NCBI RefSeq assembly: GCF_022132145.1 | Contig: NZ_JAJISP010000003.1 | Location: 62,001 to 126,000 of the forward strand | From: Pseudomonas sp. MMS21 TM103 | GTDB taxonomy: Bacteria > Pseudomonadota > Gammaproteobacteria > Pseudomonadales > Pseudomonadaceae | Reading direction: 5' to 3' | DNA: 64,000 nt | Part shown: positions 43,800 through 53,056 of the stretch, one piece after another | Layout: each line of letters begins with the position of its first letter | Position numbering within the stretch: the stretch's first letter is position 1 | The notes under the pieces: model-generated | Told to the model about the DNA's origin: nothing | Seen by the model: only the letters and a program-made list of their open reading frames with translations | The model's database searches: none | Program-made: the position numbers and the translations under genes

Positions 43800-45064
43800 G
43801 TACCGCGATCAAGAAAAACTTCAAAACGGCCTTTTTCAGCGCCCTGCTGGTGCTGGCCGTGGCCTATCCGGTCCTCGGCCTGAAGCTGAGCACCGTGGGC
43901 ATCAAACTGGAAGTGCAAGGTGCCAGTCCGGCCGTTCTCTGGACCATCCTCGGTAGCTCCATTGCCATGTTCTTCTGGCAATTGTTCCGCACCCAGCTGA
44001 GTGCCGTATGGCGCCATGCACCGGCGTTGCCAAGTATGCCGAGCCAGGCCAGCAACTTCCTCACCCTGCCCTCGACCCAGCGCTGGGTGATCATCGGGTT
44101 GATCATCACGGCCCTGGCCTGGCCGTTCTTCGGCAGCCGCGGCGCGGTGGACATCGCCACCCTGATCCTGATCTACGTGATGCTCGGCCTGGGCCTGAAC
44201 ATCGTGGTCGGTCTGGCCGGACTGCTCGATCTCGGCTACGTGGCGTTCTATGCCGTAGGCGCCTACAGCTACGCACTACTGTCGTTCTACTTCGGCCTGA
44301 GCTTCTGGATCTGCCTGCCGATTGCCGGCCTGATGGCGGCGTTCTTCGGCTTTATCCTCGGCTTTCCGGTATTGCGTCTGCGCGGTGACTACCTGGCCAT
44401 CGTCACCCTGGGTTTCGGCGAGATCATCCGCATCCTGCTCAACAACCTGACCTGGCTGACCGGCGGCCCCAACGGTATCGGCTCGATTCCCAAACCGACG
44501 CTGTTCGGCCTGTCATTCGACCGCAAAGCCGCAGAAGGCATGCAGACGTTTCATGAATATTTCGGCATAGCCTATGCCTCGATCAACAAGGTGATTTTCC
44601 TCTACCTGATCGCCCTGGTACTGGTCCTGCTGACCCTGTTCGTGATCAACCGCCTGCTGCGCATGCCGATTGGCCGGGCCTGGGAGGCCTTGCGCGAAGA
44701 CGAAATCGCCTGCCGTGCCCTGGGCATGAACCCCACCATGATCAAGCTTTCGGCCTTCACCCTGGGTGCCTGCTTCGCCGGTTTTGCCGGCAGCTTCTTT
44801 GCCGCGCGCCAAGGCCTGGTCAGTCCGCAATCCTTCACCTTCATCGAATCGGCGATCATCCTCGCCATCGTCGTGCTGGGTGGCATGGGCTCGCAGCTGG
44901 GAATCATCCTGGCGGCCATCGTAATGATCCTGTTGCCGGAACTGGCGCGTGAGTTCAACGAGTACCGCATGCTGATGTTCGGCGCCCTGATGGTGCTGAT
45001 GATGATCTGGCGTCCGCAAGGCCTGCTACCCATGCAGCGCCCGCACCTGGAGTTGAAACAATGA
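43796..45064 (+). CDS. braE: Branched-chain amino acid ABC permease BraE (LivM)
   Basis: A 422-residue LivM-type permease. The N-terminal 100 residues carry two extra helices and a loop typical of BraE/LivM. The core has [40 protein letters not shown] and the loop [40 protein letters not shown] follows. It overlaps braD upstream and braF downstream by four bases. Confidence 0.95.
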
Positions 45065-45828
45065 GTCGCCCTATTCTGGAAGTAAGCGGCCTGTCCATGC
45101 GCTTCGGTGGCCTGCTGGCCGTCAACGGAGTGGGGCTGACCGTCAATGAAAAACAAGTGGTGTCGATGATCGGCCCGAACGGCGCTGGCAAGACCACGGT
45201 ATTCAACTGCCTGACTGGCTTCTACCAGCCAACCAGCGGCAATATTCGCTTCAATGGCGAGCAGATCGAAGGCCTGCCAGGCCACAAGATCGCCCGCAAG
45301 GGCGTGGTGCGTACCTTCCAGAACGTGCGGTTGTTCAAGGAAATGACTGCGGTGGAAAACCTGTTGGTGGCTCAGCATCGCCACCTCAACACCAACTTCA
45401 TCTCCGGGCTATTGAAGACCCCGGCGTTTCGCAAGAGCGAACGCGAAGCCATGGAATACGCCGCGCACTGGCTGGAGCAGGTCAACTTGACCGAATTCGC
45501 CAACCGCCCGGCCGGCACCCTCGCCTATGGCCAGCAACGCCGCTTGGAAATTGCCCGCTGCATGATGACCAGGCCGAGCATCCTAATGCTCGACGAGCCC
45601 GCCGCCGGCCTCAATCCGCGGGAAACTGACGATCTCAAAGCCCTGATCCGCATGCTGCGCGATGAACATGGCGTCACCGTATTGTTGATCGAGCACGACA
45701 TGAAGCTGGTCATGAGCATTTCCGACCATATCTACGTGATCAACCAGGGCACGCCCCTGGCCGAAGGAACGCCGGAGCAGATCCGCGCGAATCCGGACGT
45801 GATCAAAGCCTACCTGGGGGAAGCTTGA
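45061..45828 (+). CDS. braF: Branched-chain amino acid ABC ATPase BraF (LivG)
   Basis: A 255-residue ATPase of LivG type. Walker A is [17 protein letters not shown], the Q-loop is [10 protein letters not shown], and the signature is [15 protein letters not shown], with the YGQQ variant usual for LivG. Walker B is [12 protein letters not shown] and the H-loop is [10 protein letters not shown]. Start and stop overlap the neighbouring genes, giving coupled translation. Confidence 0.95.
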   Translation: MSRPILEVSGLSMRFGGLLAVNGVGLTVNEKQVVSMIGPNGAGKTTVFNCLTGFYQPTSGNIRFNGEQIEGLPGHKIARKGVVRTFQNVRLFKEMTAVENLLVAQHRHLNTNFISGLLKTPAFRKSEREAMEYAAHWLEQVNLTEFANRPAGTLAYGQQRRLEIARCMMTRPSILMLDEPAAGLNPRETDDLKALIRMLRDEHGVTVLLIEHDMKLVMSISDHIYVINQGTPLAEGTPEQIRANPDVIKAYLGEA

Positions 45829-46529
45829 TGCTGTATTTCGACAAGGTTTCCACCTTCTACGGCAAGATCCAGGCACTCCATGACATCGACGTCGAGGTGC
45901 GCCAAGGCGAGATCGTCACCCTGATCGGTGCCAACGGCGCTGGTAAGTCGACCCTGCTGATGACCCTGTGCGGATCACCCCAGGCGAGCAGTGGCAGCAT
46001 CCGCTTCGAAGGTGAAGAGTTGATCGGCCAGAATACCCCGGACATCATGCGCAAGAGCATTGCCGTGGTACCGGAAGGTCGCCGGGTATTCTCCCGCCTG
46101 ACCGTGGAAGAGAACCTGGTAATGGGTGGCTTCTTCACGGCCAAAGGCGAGTTCCAGGAGCAGCTGGACAAGGTTCTGCACCTGTTCCCACGCCTGCAGG
46201 AACGCCTGTCGCAGCGCGCCGGCACCATGTCCGGCGGCGAACAGCAAATGCTCGCCATCGGCCGCGCGCTGATGAGCAAGCCCAAGCTGCTGCTGCTCGA
46301 CGAACCCTCCCTTGGGCTTGCCCCGATCATCATCCAGCAGATCTTCAGCATCATCGAACAGCTGCGCGAGGATGGCGTAACCGTGTTCCTGGTCGAGCAG
46401 AACGCCAACCAGGCGCTCAAGCTGGCCGACCGTGGCTATGTACTGGAGAACGGCAGGATCGTCATGCAGGGCAGCGGGCATGAACTGCTCAATGACCCGA
46501 AGGTACGCGACGCCTACCTGGGAGGCTAA
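45828..46529 (+). CDS. braG: Branched-chain amino acid ABC ATPase BraG (LivF)
   Basis: A 233-residue ATPase of LivF type and exact family length. Walker A is GANGAGKSTLLMTLCG, the signature is MSGGEQQMLAIGRALM, Walker B is LLLLDEPSLGLAP and the H-loop is LVEQNANQAL. It shares one base with the braF stop (TGATG). A terminator follows 20 bases later, closing the operon. Confidence 0.95.
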   Translation: MLYFDKVSTFYGKIQALHDIDVEVRQGEIVTLIGANGAGKSTLLMTLCGSPQASSGSIRFEGEELIGQNTPDIMRKSIAVVPEGRRVFSRLTVEENLVMGGFFTAKGEFQEQLDKVLHLFPRLQERLSQRAGTMSGGEQQMLAIGRALMSKPKLLLLDEPSLGLAPIIIQQIFSIIEQLREDGVTVFLVEQNANQALKLADRGYVLENGRIVMQGSGHELLNDPKVRDAYLGG

Positions 46530-46549
46530 GCACCCCGCTCGCCTTCAGC

Positions 46550-46574
46550 AGCCGCTCTTCGGAGCGGCTTTTTA
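46550..46574 (+). terminator. Terminator of the bra operon
   Basis: AGCCGCTC-TTCG-GAGCGGCT followed by TTTTT, a classical UUCG-loop intrinsic terminator. Confidence 0.92.
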
Positions 46575-46742
46575 TTGCGTGGCGAAGCCCCCGACAGACC
46601 GTGCAGGTGACGGCCATTTGCTGAATGATGGATTGCCAGCCATCCTGCAGCAGAGCTTTTATCTTCACCGTTCGCCCAATGACCTGCGCACGAAGCCCCT
46701 GGCCAGTTACAATGACAGCCCTTTTTTCCGACGACTCTTTCC

Positions 46743-47453
46743 ATGACCGACCCGATACGCCTGTCCAAACGCCTGATTGAACTGGTCGGCTGCTCACGCC
46801 GCGAGGCCGAGTTGTATATCGAGGGCGGCTGGGTGCTGGTTGATGGCGTGGTGGTGCAAGAGCCGCAGTTCAAGGTCGAGGCACAGCGCGTCGAGCTGCT
46901 CCCGGACGCGGTACTGGCACCGGTCGAGCCGGTCACCCTGCTGCTGCATGTGCCCTCCGGTCACTTCCCGGATCGCGCGGTCGAGACTGTCAGCCAGGCC
47001 AGCCAGTGGCCGGAAGACAGTTCCGGCATCCGCCCGCTGAAAAGCCACTTCGCTCGACTGGTCACCTGTCTGCCCCTGCAGGCCGGCGCCGATGGCCTGC
47101 ACGTACTGACTCAGGACTGGCGGATCGAGCGCAAGCTCAAGGACGATCAGGCCAAGCTGGAGCAGGAGTATGTCGTCGAAGTCATCGGCACCCTCAGTAA
47201 CAGCCAACTAAAACGCCTGAACCACGGCCTGAGCTTCAACGGCACAGCACTGCCACCGTGCAAGGTCAGCTGGCAGAACGAAACCCGCCTGCGCTTCGCC
47301 TTGAAAAACCCGCAGCCCGGGCAGATCGTATTCATGTGCAACAGCGTCGACCTCAAGGTGCTGGGCATGAAGCGCATCCGCATCGGCGGCGTGCCCATGG
47401 CCAAAGTCCAGCCCGGCCAATGGCGCTACCTGGCCGCGAAAGAACGCTTCTAG
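46743..47453 (+). CDS. RluF/RsuA-like RNA pseudouridine synthase homologue without the catalytic Asp
   Basis: A 236-residue protein. The S4-like N-terminus is RLSKRLIELVGCSRREAELY and IEGGWVLVDG. The synthase fold shows KLEQEYVVEVIGTLSNSQLK, LNHGLSFNGTALPPCKVSW and VLGMKRIRIGGVPM. In active enzymes the motif is G-R-L-D-x-x-T/S-x-G-L. Here the equivalent reads PLQAGADGLHVLTQD, so the Asp position is Gln. From memory the same change occurs in other Pseudomonas homologues, suggesting an RNA-binding role or different chemistry. Confidence 0.82.
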   Translation: MTDPIRLSKRLIELVGCSRREAELYIEGGWVLVDGVVVQEPQFKVEAQRVELLPDAVLAPVEPVTLLLHVPSGHFPDRAVETVSQASQWPEDSSGIRPLKSHFARLVTCLPLQAGADGLHVLTQDWRIERKLKDDQAKLEQEYVVEVIGTLSNSQLKRLNHGLSFNGTALPPCKVSWQNETRLRFALKNPQPGQIVFMCNSVDLKVLGMKRIRIGGVPMAKVQPGQWRYLAAKERF

Positions 47454-47510
47454 GCATTTCTCCGACTGCAGCACCCGTGCTGCAGCTCCCCAACATTTCA
47501 GGACACCCTC

Positions 47511-47972
47511 ATGCTCAATAACGATGTACTGCGCAGCGTGCGCTATATGCTCGACGTCAGTGACGCGAAAATTGTCGACATCATCCAGCTCAGCGGCAAA
47601 CAGACCAGCGTCGCCGAAATAGCTCCGCTGTTGAAGAAAGAAGACGAGGAAGGCTTCGTCGCCTGTGACGACGAGCTGATGGCGCACTTCCTTGATGGCC
47701 TGGTGTACCTCAAGCGCGGCAAGGACGAAAATCGCCCGGCCCAGCCGTTCGAGCTGCCCGTGACCAACAACATGGTGCTGAAGAAACTGCGCGTGGCCTT
47801 TGAACTGAAAGAAGACGACATGCACGAGATCATGCAGAGCGTCGACTGCCCGGTATCAAAACCGGAAATGAGTGCACTGTTTCGCAAGTTCGGCCACAGC
47901 AACTATCGCACCTGCGGCGATCAGTTCCTGCGTAACTTCCTCAAGGGTCTGACCCTGCGCGTACGCGGCTGA
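47511..47972 (+). CDS. DUF1456 (YehS-like) protein
   Basis: A 153-residue protein with the duplicated DUF1456 module: MLNNDVLRSVRYMLDVSDAK at the start and VTNNMVLKKLRVAFELKEDD in the middle. Each is followed by a C-terminal half of similar pattern (DELMAHFLDGLVYLKRGKDE; DQFLRNFLKGLTLRVRG). It is homologous to E. coli YehS, of unknown function. Confidence 0.92.
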   Translation: MLNNDVLRSVRYMLDVSDAKIVDIIQLSGKQTSVAEIAPLLKKEDEEGFVACDDELMAHFLDGLVYLKRGKDENRPAQPFELPVTNNMVLKKLRVAFELKEDDMHEIMQSVDCPVSKPEMSALFRKFGHSNYRTCGDQFLRNFLKGLTLRVRG

Positions 47973-48089
47973 ATCAGGCCTGGGCAGCGCGGCAATGCTC
48001 ATGGCGCTGCATTCCCAGGTGCAATAATGCCTGCTCTGTGCAGGCCTGGCGTTTAGGGTAGTGGCATTCATCCCCCAAGAGGATTCGCC

Positions 48090-48860
48090 ATGCACCCCTA
48101 CTTCTCCCTGCAAGGCCGCACCGCTCTGGTAACCGGTGGCACCCGCGGTATCGGCAAGATGATCGCCAAAGCCTTCCTCGAAGCGGGCGCGACTGTCTAT
48201 GTATGCGCCCGTGACGGCGAGGCCTGCGCGCAAACCGCCGCCGAACTCTCAGCCTTTGGCACTTGCCATGGCCTCGCCGCCAACCTGGCCAGCGAGGAAG
48301 GCGTGCAGGCGCTGGCCGCACAGTTGGCAGGCGAAATCGACCAACTGGACATCCTGGTCAACAATGCCGGCACCACCTGGGGCGCGCCGCTCGAATCCTA
48401 CCCGGCCAAGGGCTGGGAAAAGGTCATGCAACTCAACGTAACCTCGGTGTTCAGCTGCATCCAGCAGTTGCTGCCCCTGCTGCGCAAGGCAGGCTCGGCG
48501 GCCAATCCGGCGCGGGTAATCAATATAGGTTCGGTAGCCGGCATCACCTCCCATGGCGAAGACGCCTATGCCTATGGCCCGAGCAAGGCCGCACTGCATC
48601 AGTTGTCGCGCATGCTTGCCCGCGAACTGGTCAGCCAGCACATCAACGTCAACGTGATTGCGCCGGGGCGCTTTCCGAGCAAGATGACCCAATTCATCGC
48701 CCAGGATGAAGCGGCCTTGGCCGAGGATACTGCGCTGATCCCGATGAAGCGCTGGGGCCGCGAGGAAGAAATGGCCGCCCTGGCAATCAGCCTGGCCAGC
48801 ACCGCCGGCGCCTATATGACCGGTACCGTTATCCCCATCGATGGCGGTTTCAGCCTCTGA
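48090..48860 (+). CDS. rhlG: SDR-family NADPH-dependent reductase RhlG
   Basis: A 256-residue short-chain dehydrogenase. The cofactor motif is TGGTRGIGKMIA, and NNAGTTWGAPLE follows. The catalytic residues are Ser in INIGSVAG and Tyr/Lys in YAYGPSKAALH. SLASTAGAYMTGTVIPIDGG ends the fold. The start MHPYFSLQGRTALVTGG and the length equal P. aeruginosa RhlG. RhlG was first proposed to make the 3-hydroxyacyl part of rhamnolipids, a role later questioned. AAGAGG precedes ATG 48090. Single gene. Confidence 0.92.
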   Translation: MHPYFSLQGRTALVTGGTRGIGKMIAKAFLEAGATVYVCARDGEACAQTAAELSAFGTCHGLAANLASEEGVQALAAQLAGEIDQLDILVNNAGTTWGAPLESYPAKGWEKVMQLNVTSVFSCIQQLLPLLRKAGSAANPARVINIGSVAGITSHGEDAYAYGPSKAALHQLSRMLARELVSQHINVNVIAPGRFPSKMTQFIAQDEAALAEDTALIPMKRWGREEEMAALAISLASTAGAYMTGTVIPIDGGFSL

Positions 48861-48982
48861 GTCAACTGCCCCAAGCGGGCGGCCGCTAGTCTGGCGCGCC
48901 GCTCGACGAGCGGCGGCTCTGCTAAATTTAACAGTTGGGGGGACCCTACTTCGAAGCCGTAATTACGGTCAGGAGGACAGTC

Positions 48983-49618
48983 ATGAGCATGGCTGAATGG
49001 CGCATGCAGGGCGCCGAATTCGTCACCTGCAACTGCAACTGGGGCTGCCCCTGTCAATTCAGTTCGCGACCGACTCAAGGCCATTGCGAGGCCGTGGTGT
49101 CGATGCGCATCGACCAGGGCCACTACAACCAGGTCAAGCTGGACGACCTGTGCTGGGTTGCCACTTTCGCCTGGCCCGGCGCAATCCACGAAGGCAGTGG
49201 CCGCTGCCAAGTATTCATCGAGGACCGGGCCAGCCCGGAGCAGCGCGAGGCGTTGCTGCGCATTCTCTCCGGTGAGGACACCGAACCCGGCACGACGGTG
49301 TTTTCGGTATTTGCCAGCACCATCAGCGAGATGTTCGAACCGCAGTTCGTGCCCATCGAACTCAGTGTCGACGTGGATAAGCGCGAAGCACACACCCGCA
49401 TCGCCGGCGTGCTCGAAGCCAGCGGCGAACCGCTTCGCAACCCGGTGACCGGTGAACCCCAAGAGGCGCGAATAGTACTGCCCAAAGGCTTCGAGTTCAC
49501 CGAAGCGCAGGTAGCCAACGGTCGGTACCAGACCCAGGGCGCGATCAAGATCGCCGCGCAGAACAGTCACGGCCACCTCGCCCGGGTGCATTTCACCGGA
49601 CAAGGAGTGGTGCGCTGA
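48983..49618 (+). CDS. DUF1326 Cys-rich protein
   Basis: A 211-residue soluble protein with a striking N-terminal cysteine cluster, EFVTCNCNWGCPCQF (Cys16, 18, 22, 24), and a further Cys35 in GHC. These could hold a metal or iron-sulfur centre or form a redox site. The beta-rich remainder ends KIAAQNSHGHLARVHFTGQG. The function of the family is unknown. It is followed directly by a DUF2182 membrane protein, a repeated pairing in bacteria. AGGAGG precedes ATG 48983. Confidence 0.88.
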   Translation: MSMAEWRMQGAEFVTCNCNWGCPCQFSSRPTQGHCEAVVSMRIDQGHYNQVKLDDLCWVATFAWPGAIHEGSGRCQVFIEDRASPEQREALLRILSGEDTEPGTTVFSVFASTISEMFEPQFVPIELSVDVDKREAHTRIAGVLEASGEPLRNPVTGEPQEARIVLPKGFEFTEAQVANGRYQTQGAIKIAAQNSHGHLARVHFTGQGVVR

Positions 49619-49683
49619 AGGGGCCGCTCGCCGACCAGCCACGCCGCCTGCCCTACTGGCCACTGGGCAAGGAACAATGGCTG

Positions 49684-50415
49684 GTGCTACTGAGCCTGCT
49701 GACCTTGATCGGTGTGGCGTGGATGCTCTTGTTCCGCATGGCCGCGAGCATGGCCGCGCCGGGGGGGATGGTCGGCATGGCCGTAGCAGGCATGCCAATG
49801 CCCTGGAGCCTGACCGATGCGCTGCTGATGCTGGCCATGTGGGCCGTGATGATGGTCGGCATGATGCTGCCCAGCGCCCTGCCGATGATCCTGCTCTACC
49901 AGCAGATGTTGCGCCGCTATATGACAGCGCCCCGGCAGCATCTCGCGCTGTTGTTGTTCTGCCTGGCCTACCTGGTGGTATGGAGCGGCTTCAGCCTGGT
50001 CGCCACCGCCCTGCAATGGGGCCTGGATCGCCTCGCCTTGCTCAGCCCGCAGATGCGCAGCCAGAGTCATTGGCTTGGCGCAACCCTGCTGATGGGCGCC
50101 GGGGTCTACCAGTGGCTACCAGGCAAGTCTGCCTGCCTCGCCCATTGCCGCGGACCGGTGCAGTTCCTCCTCGGCCACTGGCGCCCCGGCGTTGTCGGCG
50201 GCTGGTTCATGGGGCTGAAGCATGGCCTCTACTGCCTGGGTTGCTGCTGGATGCTGATGGGCCTGCTGTTCATCGGCGGCGTGATGAACCTGCTGTGGGC
50301 AGCCTTGATCGGCGCCTATGTACTGCTGGAAAAACTGCTCCCCGGAGGTATCTGGCTCGGTCGCATCGCCGGGTTACTGTTATTTGTCTGGGGTCTGGTG
50401 CTTGTGCTTGGCTAG
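49684..50415 (+). CDS. DUF2182 membrane protein, predicted metal-binding
   Basis: A 243-residue protein with about six helices. Landmarks are MWAVMMVGMMLPSALPMILL, GAGVYQWLPGKSACLAHCRG and GLKHGLYCLGCCWMLMGLLF, with conserved Met/His/Cys residues that could bind metal. The frame is open upstream. GTG 49684 (AAGGA 10 bases before) is given as the start. A CTG at 49615, overlapping the DUF1326 stop with AAGGAG before it, would add KGPLADQPRRLPYWPLGKEQ and complete the first helix. Function unknown; it probably acts with the Cys-rich DUF1326 partner. Confidence 0.85.
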   Translation: MLLSLLTLIGVAWMLLFRMAASMAAPGGMVGMAVAGMPMPWSLTDALLMLAMWAVMMVGMMLPSALPMILLYQQMLRRYMTAPRQHLALLLFCLAYLVVWSGFSLVATALQWGLDRLALLSPQMRSQSHWLGATLLMGAGVYQWLPGKSACLAHCRGPVQFLLGHWRPGVVGGWFMGLKHGLYCLGCCWMLMGLLFIGGVMNLLWAALIGAYVLLEKLLPGGIWLGRIAGLLLFVWGLVLVLG

Positions 50416-50481
50416 CGCGACTTAAGGCCGCCACGTATTGCGGGTAAGATGGCCCTCCTCGCCACTACCAGTCGCTTGCCC

Positions 50482-51174
50482 ATGTCTTACTCCGTCTCGC
50501 CTATCGGTTTTCTCCGCTCTTGTTTCAAGGAGAAATTCGCCATTCCCCGTCAGCCACAGTTGGCACCGGCTGCCCGTGGCGTGCTGGAACTGGTCGCCCC
50601 CTTCGATACGGGCGACGCGGTGCAGGGCCTGGAGCAGGTCAGCCATGTCTGGCTGCTGTTTCTGTTTCACCAGGCACTGGAAGACCAACCACGTCTGAAA
50701 GTGCGCCCACCGCGCCTGGGCGGGAATAAATCGGTGGGGGTGTTCGCCACCCGCGCCACCCACCGCCCCAACGGCATCGGTCAATCGGTGGTCAAACTGG
50801 ACAAGGTCGAACCGGGCAGACTCTGGCTGTCGGGGATCGATTTGCTCGACGGCACACCAGTGCTGGATATCAAACCCTATGTGCCCTATGCCGACAGTGT
50901 GGCGAGCGCCTATAACCGCATTGCCGACGGTGCTCCGCTGCTGATCGAGGTGCAATGGCGAGACGCTGCCCTCAGTCAGGCACGCAGCCATGGCCTGCGC
51001 CTCGACCAGCCTCTGGTCGACCTGATCGAGCAATGCCTGACCCAGGACCCACGTCCGGCCTATCAGGTACCGCCGCCCGAACGGCGCTACGGCACGCGCT
51101 TGTGGGATGTCGATGTGCGCTGGCACTACCCGGAACCGGGAAAGATCTGCGTGCTGGAAGTGGTTGAGACCTGA
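50482..51174 (+). CDS. trmO: tRNA (t6A37) methyltransferase TrmO
   Basis: A 230-residue TsaA/YaeB-type protein. It begins MSYSVSPIGFLRSCFKEKFA and RQPQLAPAARGVLELVAPFD, followed by SHVWLLFLFHQAL, GVFATRATHRPNGIGQSVVK and LDIKPYVPYADSV, the SAM-binding beta-barrel motifs. A C-terminal domain with RYGTRLWDVDVRW is the usual TrmO extension. It methylates N6 of threonylcarbamoyladenosine in tRNA-Thr. Single gene. Confidence 0.93.
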   Translation: MSYSVSPIGFLRSCFKEKFAIPRQPQLAPAARGVLELVAPFDTGDAVQGLEQVSHVWLLFLFHQALEDQPRLKVRPPRLGGNKSVGVFATRATHRPNGIGQSVVKLDKVEPGRLWLSGIDLLDGTPVLDIKPYVPYADSVASAYNRIADGAPLLIEVQWRDAALSQARSHGLRLDQPLVDLIEQCLTQDPRPAYQVPPPERRYGTRLWDVDVRWHYPEPGKICVLEVVET

Positions 51175-51472
51175 GAGGTGGTGAAAAACTCTCGCCTACG
51201 CGACGGCGCTCGATATTTTCATACCCTCCGGGGTGCGTCAGTTAAGGCAAGGCAGGCGATTGCAGCCATTGCACCGAGTGCTATTGACCTGCGGGCCCCG
51301 TCGAGTCCAAGGTAACCACTTGCTGGCGCGAAGCCACTACACATCTTGACTGAAGTATTGCTTCCGCAGTGCCTGGGCTGCGGCTAAAGTTGGTTGATGG
51401 GCAGCACCTTTCGGCACAGGGTCACACTCTCCCGCAGGTCATGGCTGGTTCCGAGAATCCACAATTTAGCCT
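51175..51472. other. Intergenic region before the PAS-GAF-GGDEF gene
   Basis: About 300 bases with no convincing gene. A piece of sequence near 51205 read on the minus strand (TATCGAGCGC) shares its core with the family 2 repeats, but the similarity is too short to call a copy. Confidence 0.4.
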
Positions 51473-52843
51473 ATGAAAACAACACAGCCTTACGTCCCTT
51501 CAGGCAACCTTGTTGACCTTCTGCTCGATGCCATCTGCGTGGTCGACAAGGAGGGTCGCTTTGTTTTTGTCAGCGCGGCTTGCGAGCGGATCTTTGGTTA
51601 TACGGCCGAGGAAATGCTCGGCAGGCGCATGATCGAACTGGTGTTGCCGGAAGATCACGCCATCACGCTGCAAGCGGCCAGCGAAATCATGTCGGGTGGC
51701 AGCAAACCCAATTTTGAAAATCGCTATGCCCGCAAGGATGGTCGGATCGTTCACATCATGTGGTCGGCCCGCTGGTCGGCGGATGATCAACTGCGGATTG
51801 CCGTGGCCCATGACGTCAGCGAACGCAAACACAGCGAGTCGATGCAAGCGGCGCTCTATGCCATCTCCGAAGCGGCGCACCTGGCCAAGGATCTACACAG
51901 CCTGTTCGAGAAAATTCACTCGATCGTCGGCCAACTGTTACCGGCCATCAACTTTTCCGTGGCGCTTTACGATAAGCAAAACGACCAGCTGAGCTTTCCC
52001 TACCATATCGATGAGCGCCATCAGGCACCGGCGCCTCACAACCTGGCGGCCCCCACACTCAGCGCTGAAATCATCCGCACCGGACAGACATTGCTGCTCT
52101 CCCCAGAAACGCTGACGACCCTGCCCGAGCACCTCCAGGCGATCGACTGCACATCATTGTATTGGCTGGGTGTGCCACTAACCTCGCACAACGGCACCAT
52201 CGGCGCCCTGGTGCTGCAGAGCTATACCCATGGGGCTTGCTACACCGACAAGGACAAGGAACTGCTGCAATTCGTCTCGACCCAGGTGGCGGCAGCCATC
52301 GAACGCCAGCAGATGCTCAGTCGCTTGCAGTTCATGGCCCAATACGACCAACTGACCCAGCTGCCTAACCGCGCCCTGCTCTATGACCGCTTGCACACCG
52401 CACTGACCAGGGCACGCCGGGATCAGACGCAGCTGTCGCTGCTGTTTCTCGACCTGGACAAGTTCAAGCAGGTCAACGATACATTCGGCCATACCATCGG
52501 CGACCTCCTGCTGCAGCTGGTTGCCGAGCGTATCAGGCAATGCGTGCGCGAATCGGATACGGTCGCACGCTTGGGTGGCGACGAATTCGTGGTGCTGCTC
52601 GAGGACTTCCACTCGCCAGATCATGCCTTGCTGGTCGCCGAGAAAATCCGCCTGGCACTCAACCAGCCATTCGACCTCAATGGCATGGCGCACCTGGTTC
52701 TGCCCAGCATCGGCGTTGCGTTCTATCCACAGCACGGTATTGACGCGCAACAGTTGCTCAAGCATGCCGACAACGCCATGTACGTGGCGAAGAAAGGTGG
52801 CGGCAATCGCTTCCAGATCACGCTCGACCTAGCCCCCCACTGA
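51473..52843 (+). CDS. PAS-GAF-GGDEF diguanylate cyclase
   Basis: A 456-residue soluble cyclase. The PAS domain (residues 8-125) has VDKEGRFVFVSAACERIFGY and ENRYARKDGRIVHIMWSARW. The GAF domain (about 135-280) ends KDKELLQFVSTQVAAAIERQ. The GGDEF domain (295-455) has LSLLFLDLDKFKQVNDTFGH and RLGGDEFVVLLEDF, with an I-site RESD five residues upstream, so product inhibition is expected. It should synthesise c-di-GMP in response to a cytoplasmic signal or redox state. No EAL domain. Confidence 0.92.
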   Translation: MKTTQPYVPSGNLVDLLLDAICVVDKEGRFVFVSAACERIFGYTAEEMLGRRMIELVLPEDHAITLQAASEIMSGGSKPNFENRYARKDGRIVHIMWSARWSADDQLRIAVAHDVSERKHSESMQAALYAISEAAHLAKDLHSLFEKIHSIVGQLLPAINFSVALYDKQNDQLSFPYHIDERHQAPAPHNLAAPTLSAEIIRTGQTLLLSPETLTTLPEHLQAIDCTSLYWLGVPLTSHNGTIGALVLQSYTHGACYTDKDKELLQFVSTQVAAAIERQQMLSRLQFMAQYDQLTQLPNRALLYDRLHTALTRARRDQTQLSLLFLDLDKFKQVNDTFGHTIGDLLLQLVAERIRQCVRESDTVARLGGDEFVVLLEDFHSPDHALLVAEKIRLALNQPFDLNGMAHLVLPSIGVAFYPQHGIDAQQLLKHADNAMYVAKKGGGNRFQITLDLAPH

Positions 52844-52983
52844 AGGCGCCCGGCCCGGCCGCGGACCGGATGACAGGTCCCGATTCGCCCGCGCGCAGCT
52901 GCCGGGCATGCAATGCCTAGTCCTGCGGCAATCCGGGAGCGATTTTTCGGCGCTGGATGCCTGCGCGAACTTCGTCCGCGCAG

Positions 52984-53014
52984 AAAAAAACCCCTTCACT
53001 TGCATCAAGTGAAG
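52984..53014 (-). terminator. Terminator of fpr
   Basis: Minus strand CTTCACTTG-ATG-CAAGTGAAG followed by GGGGTTTTTTT, 40 bases past the fpr stop. A textbook intrinsic terminator. Confidence 0.92.
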
Positions 53015-53056
53015 AGGATTTATCCGCAGCGAGCCTTTGTACTAGCCGCCTGGCGC

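Noticed and set aside
51195..51240. Third copy of the family 2 repeat
   Set aside because: Only the TATCGAGCGC core and a few flanking bases match; the other end is absent.
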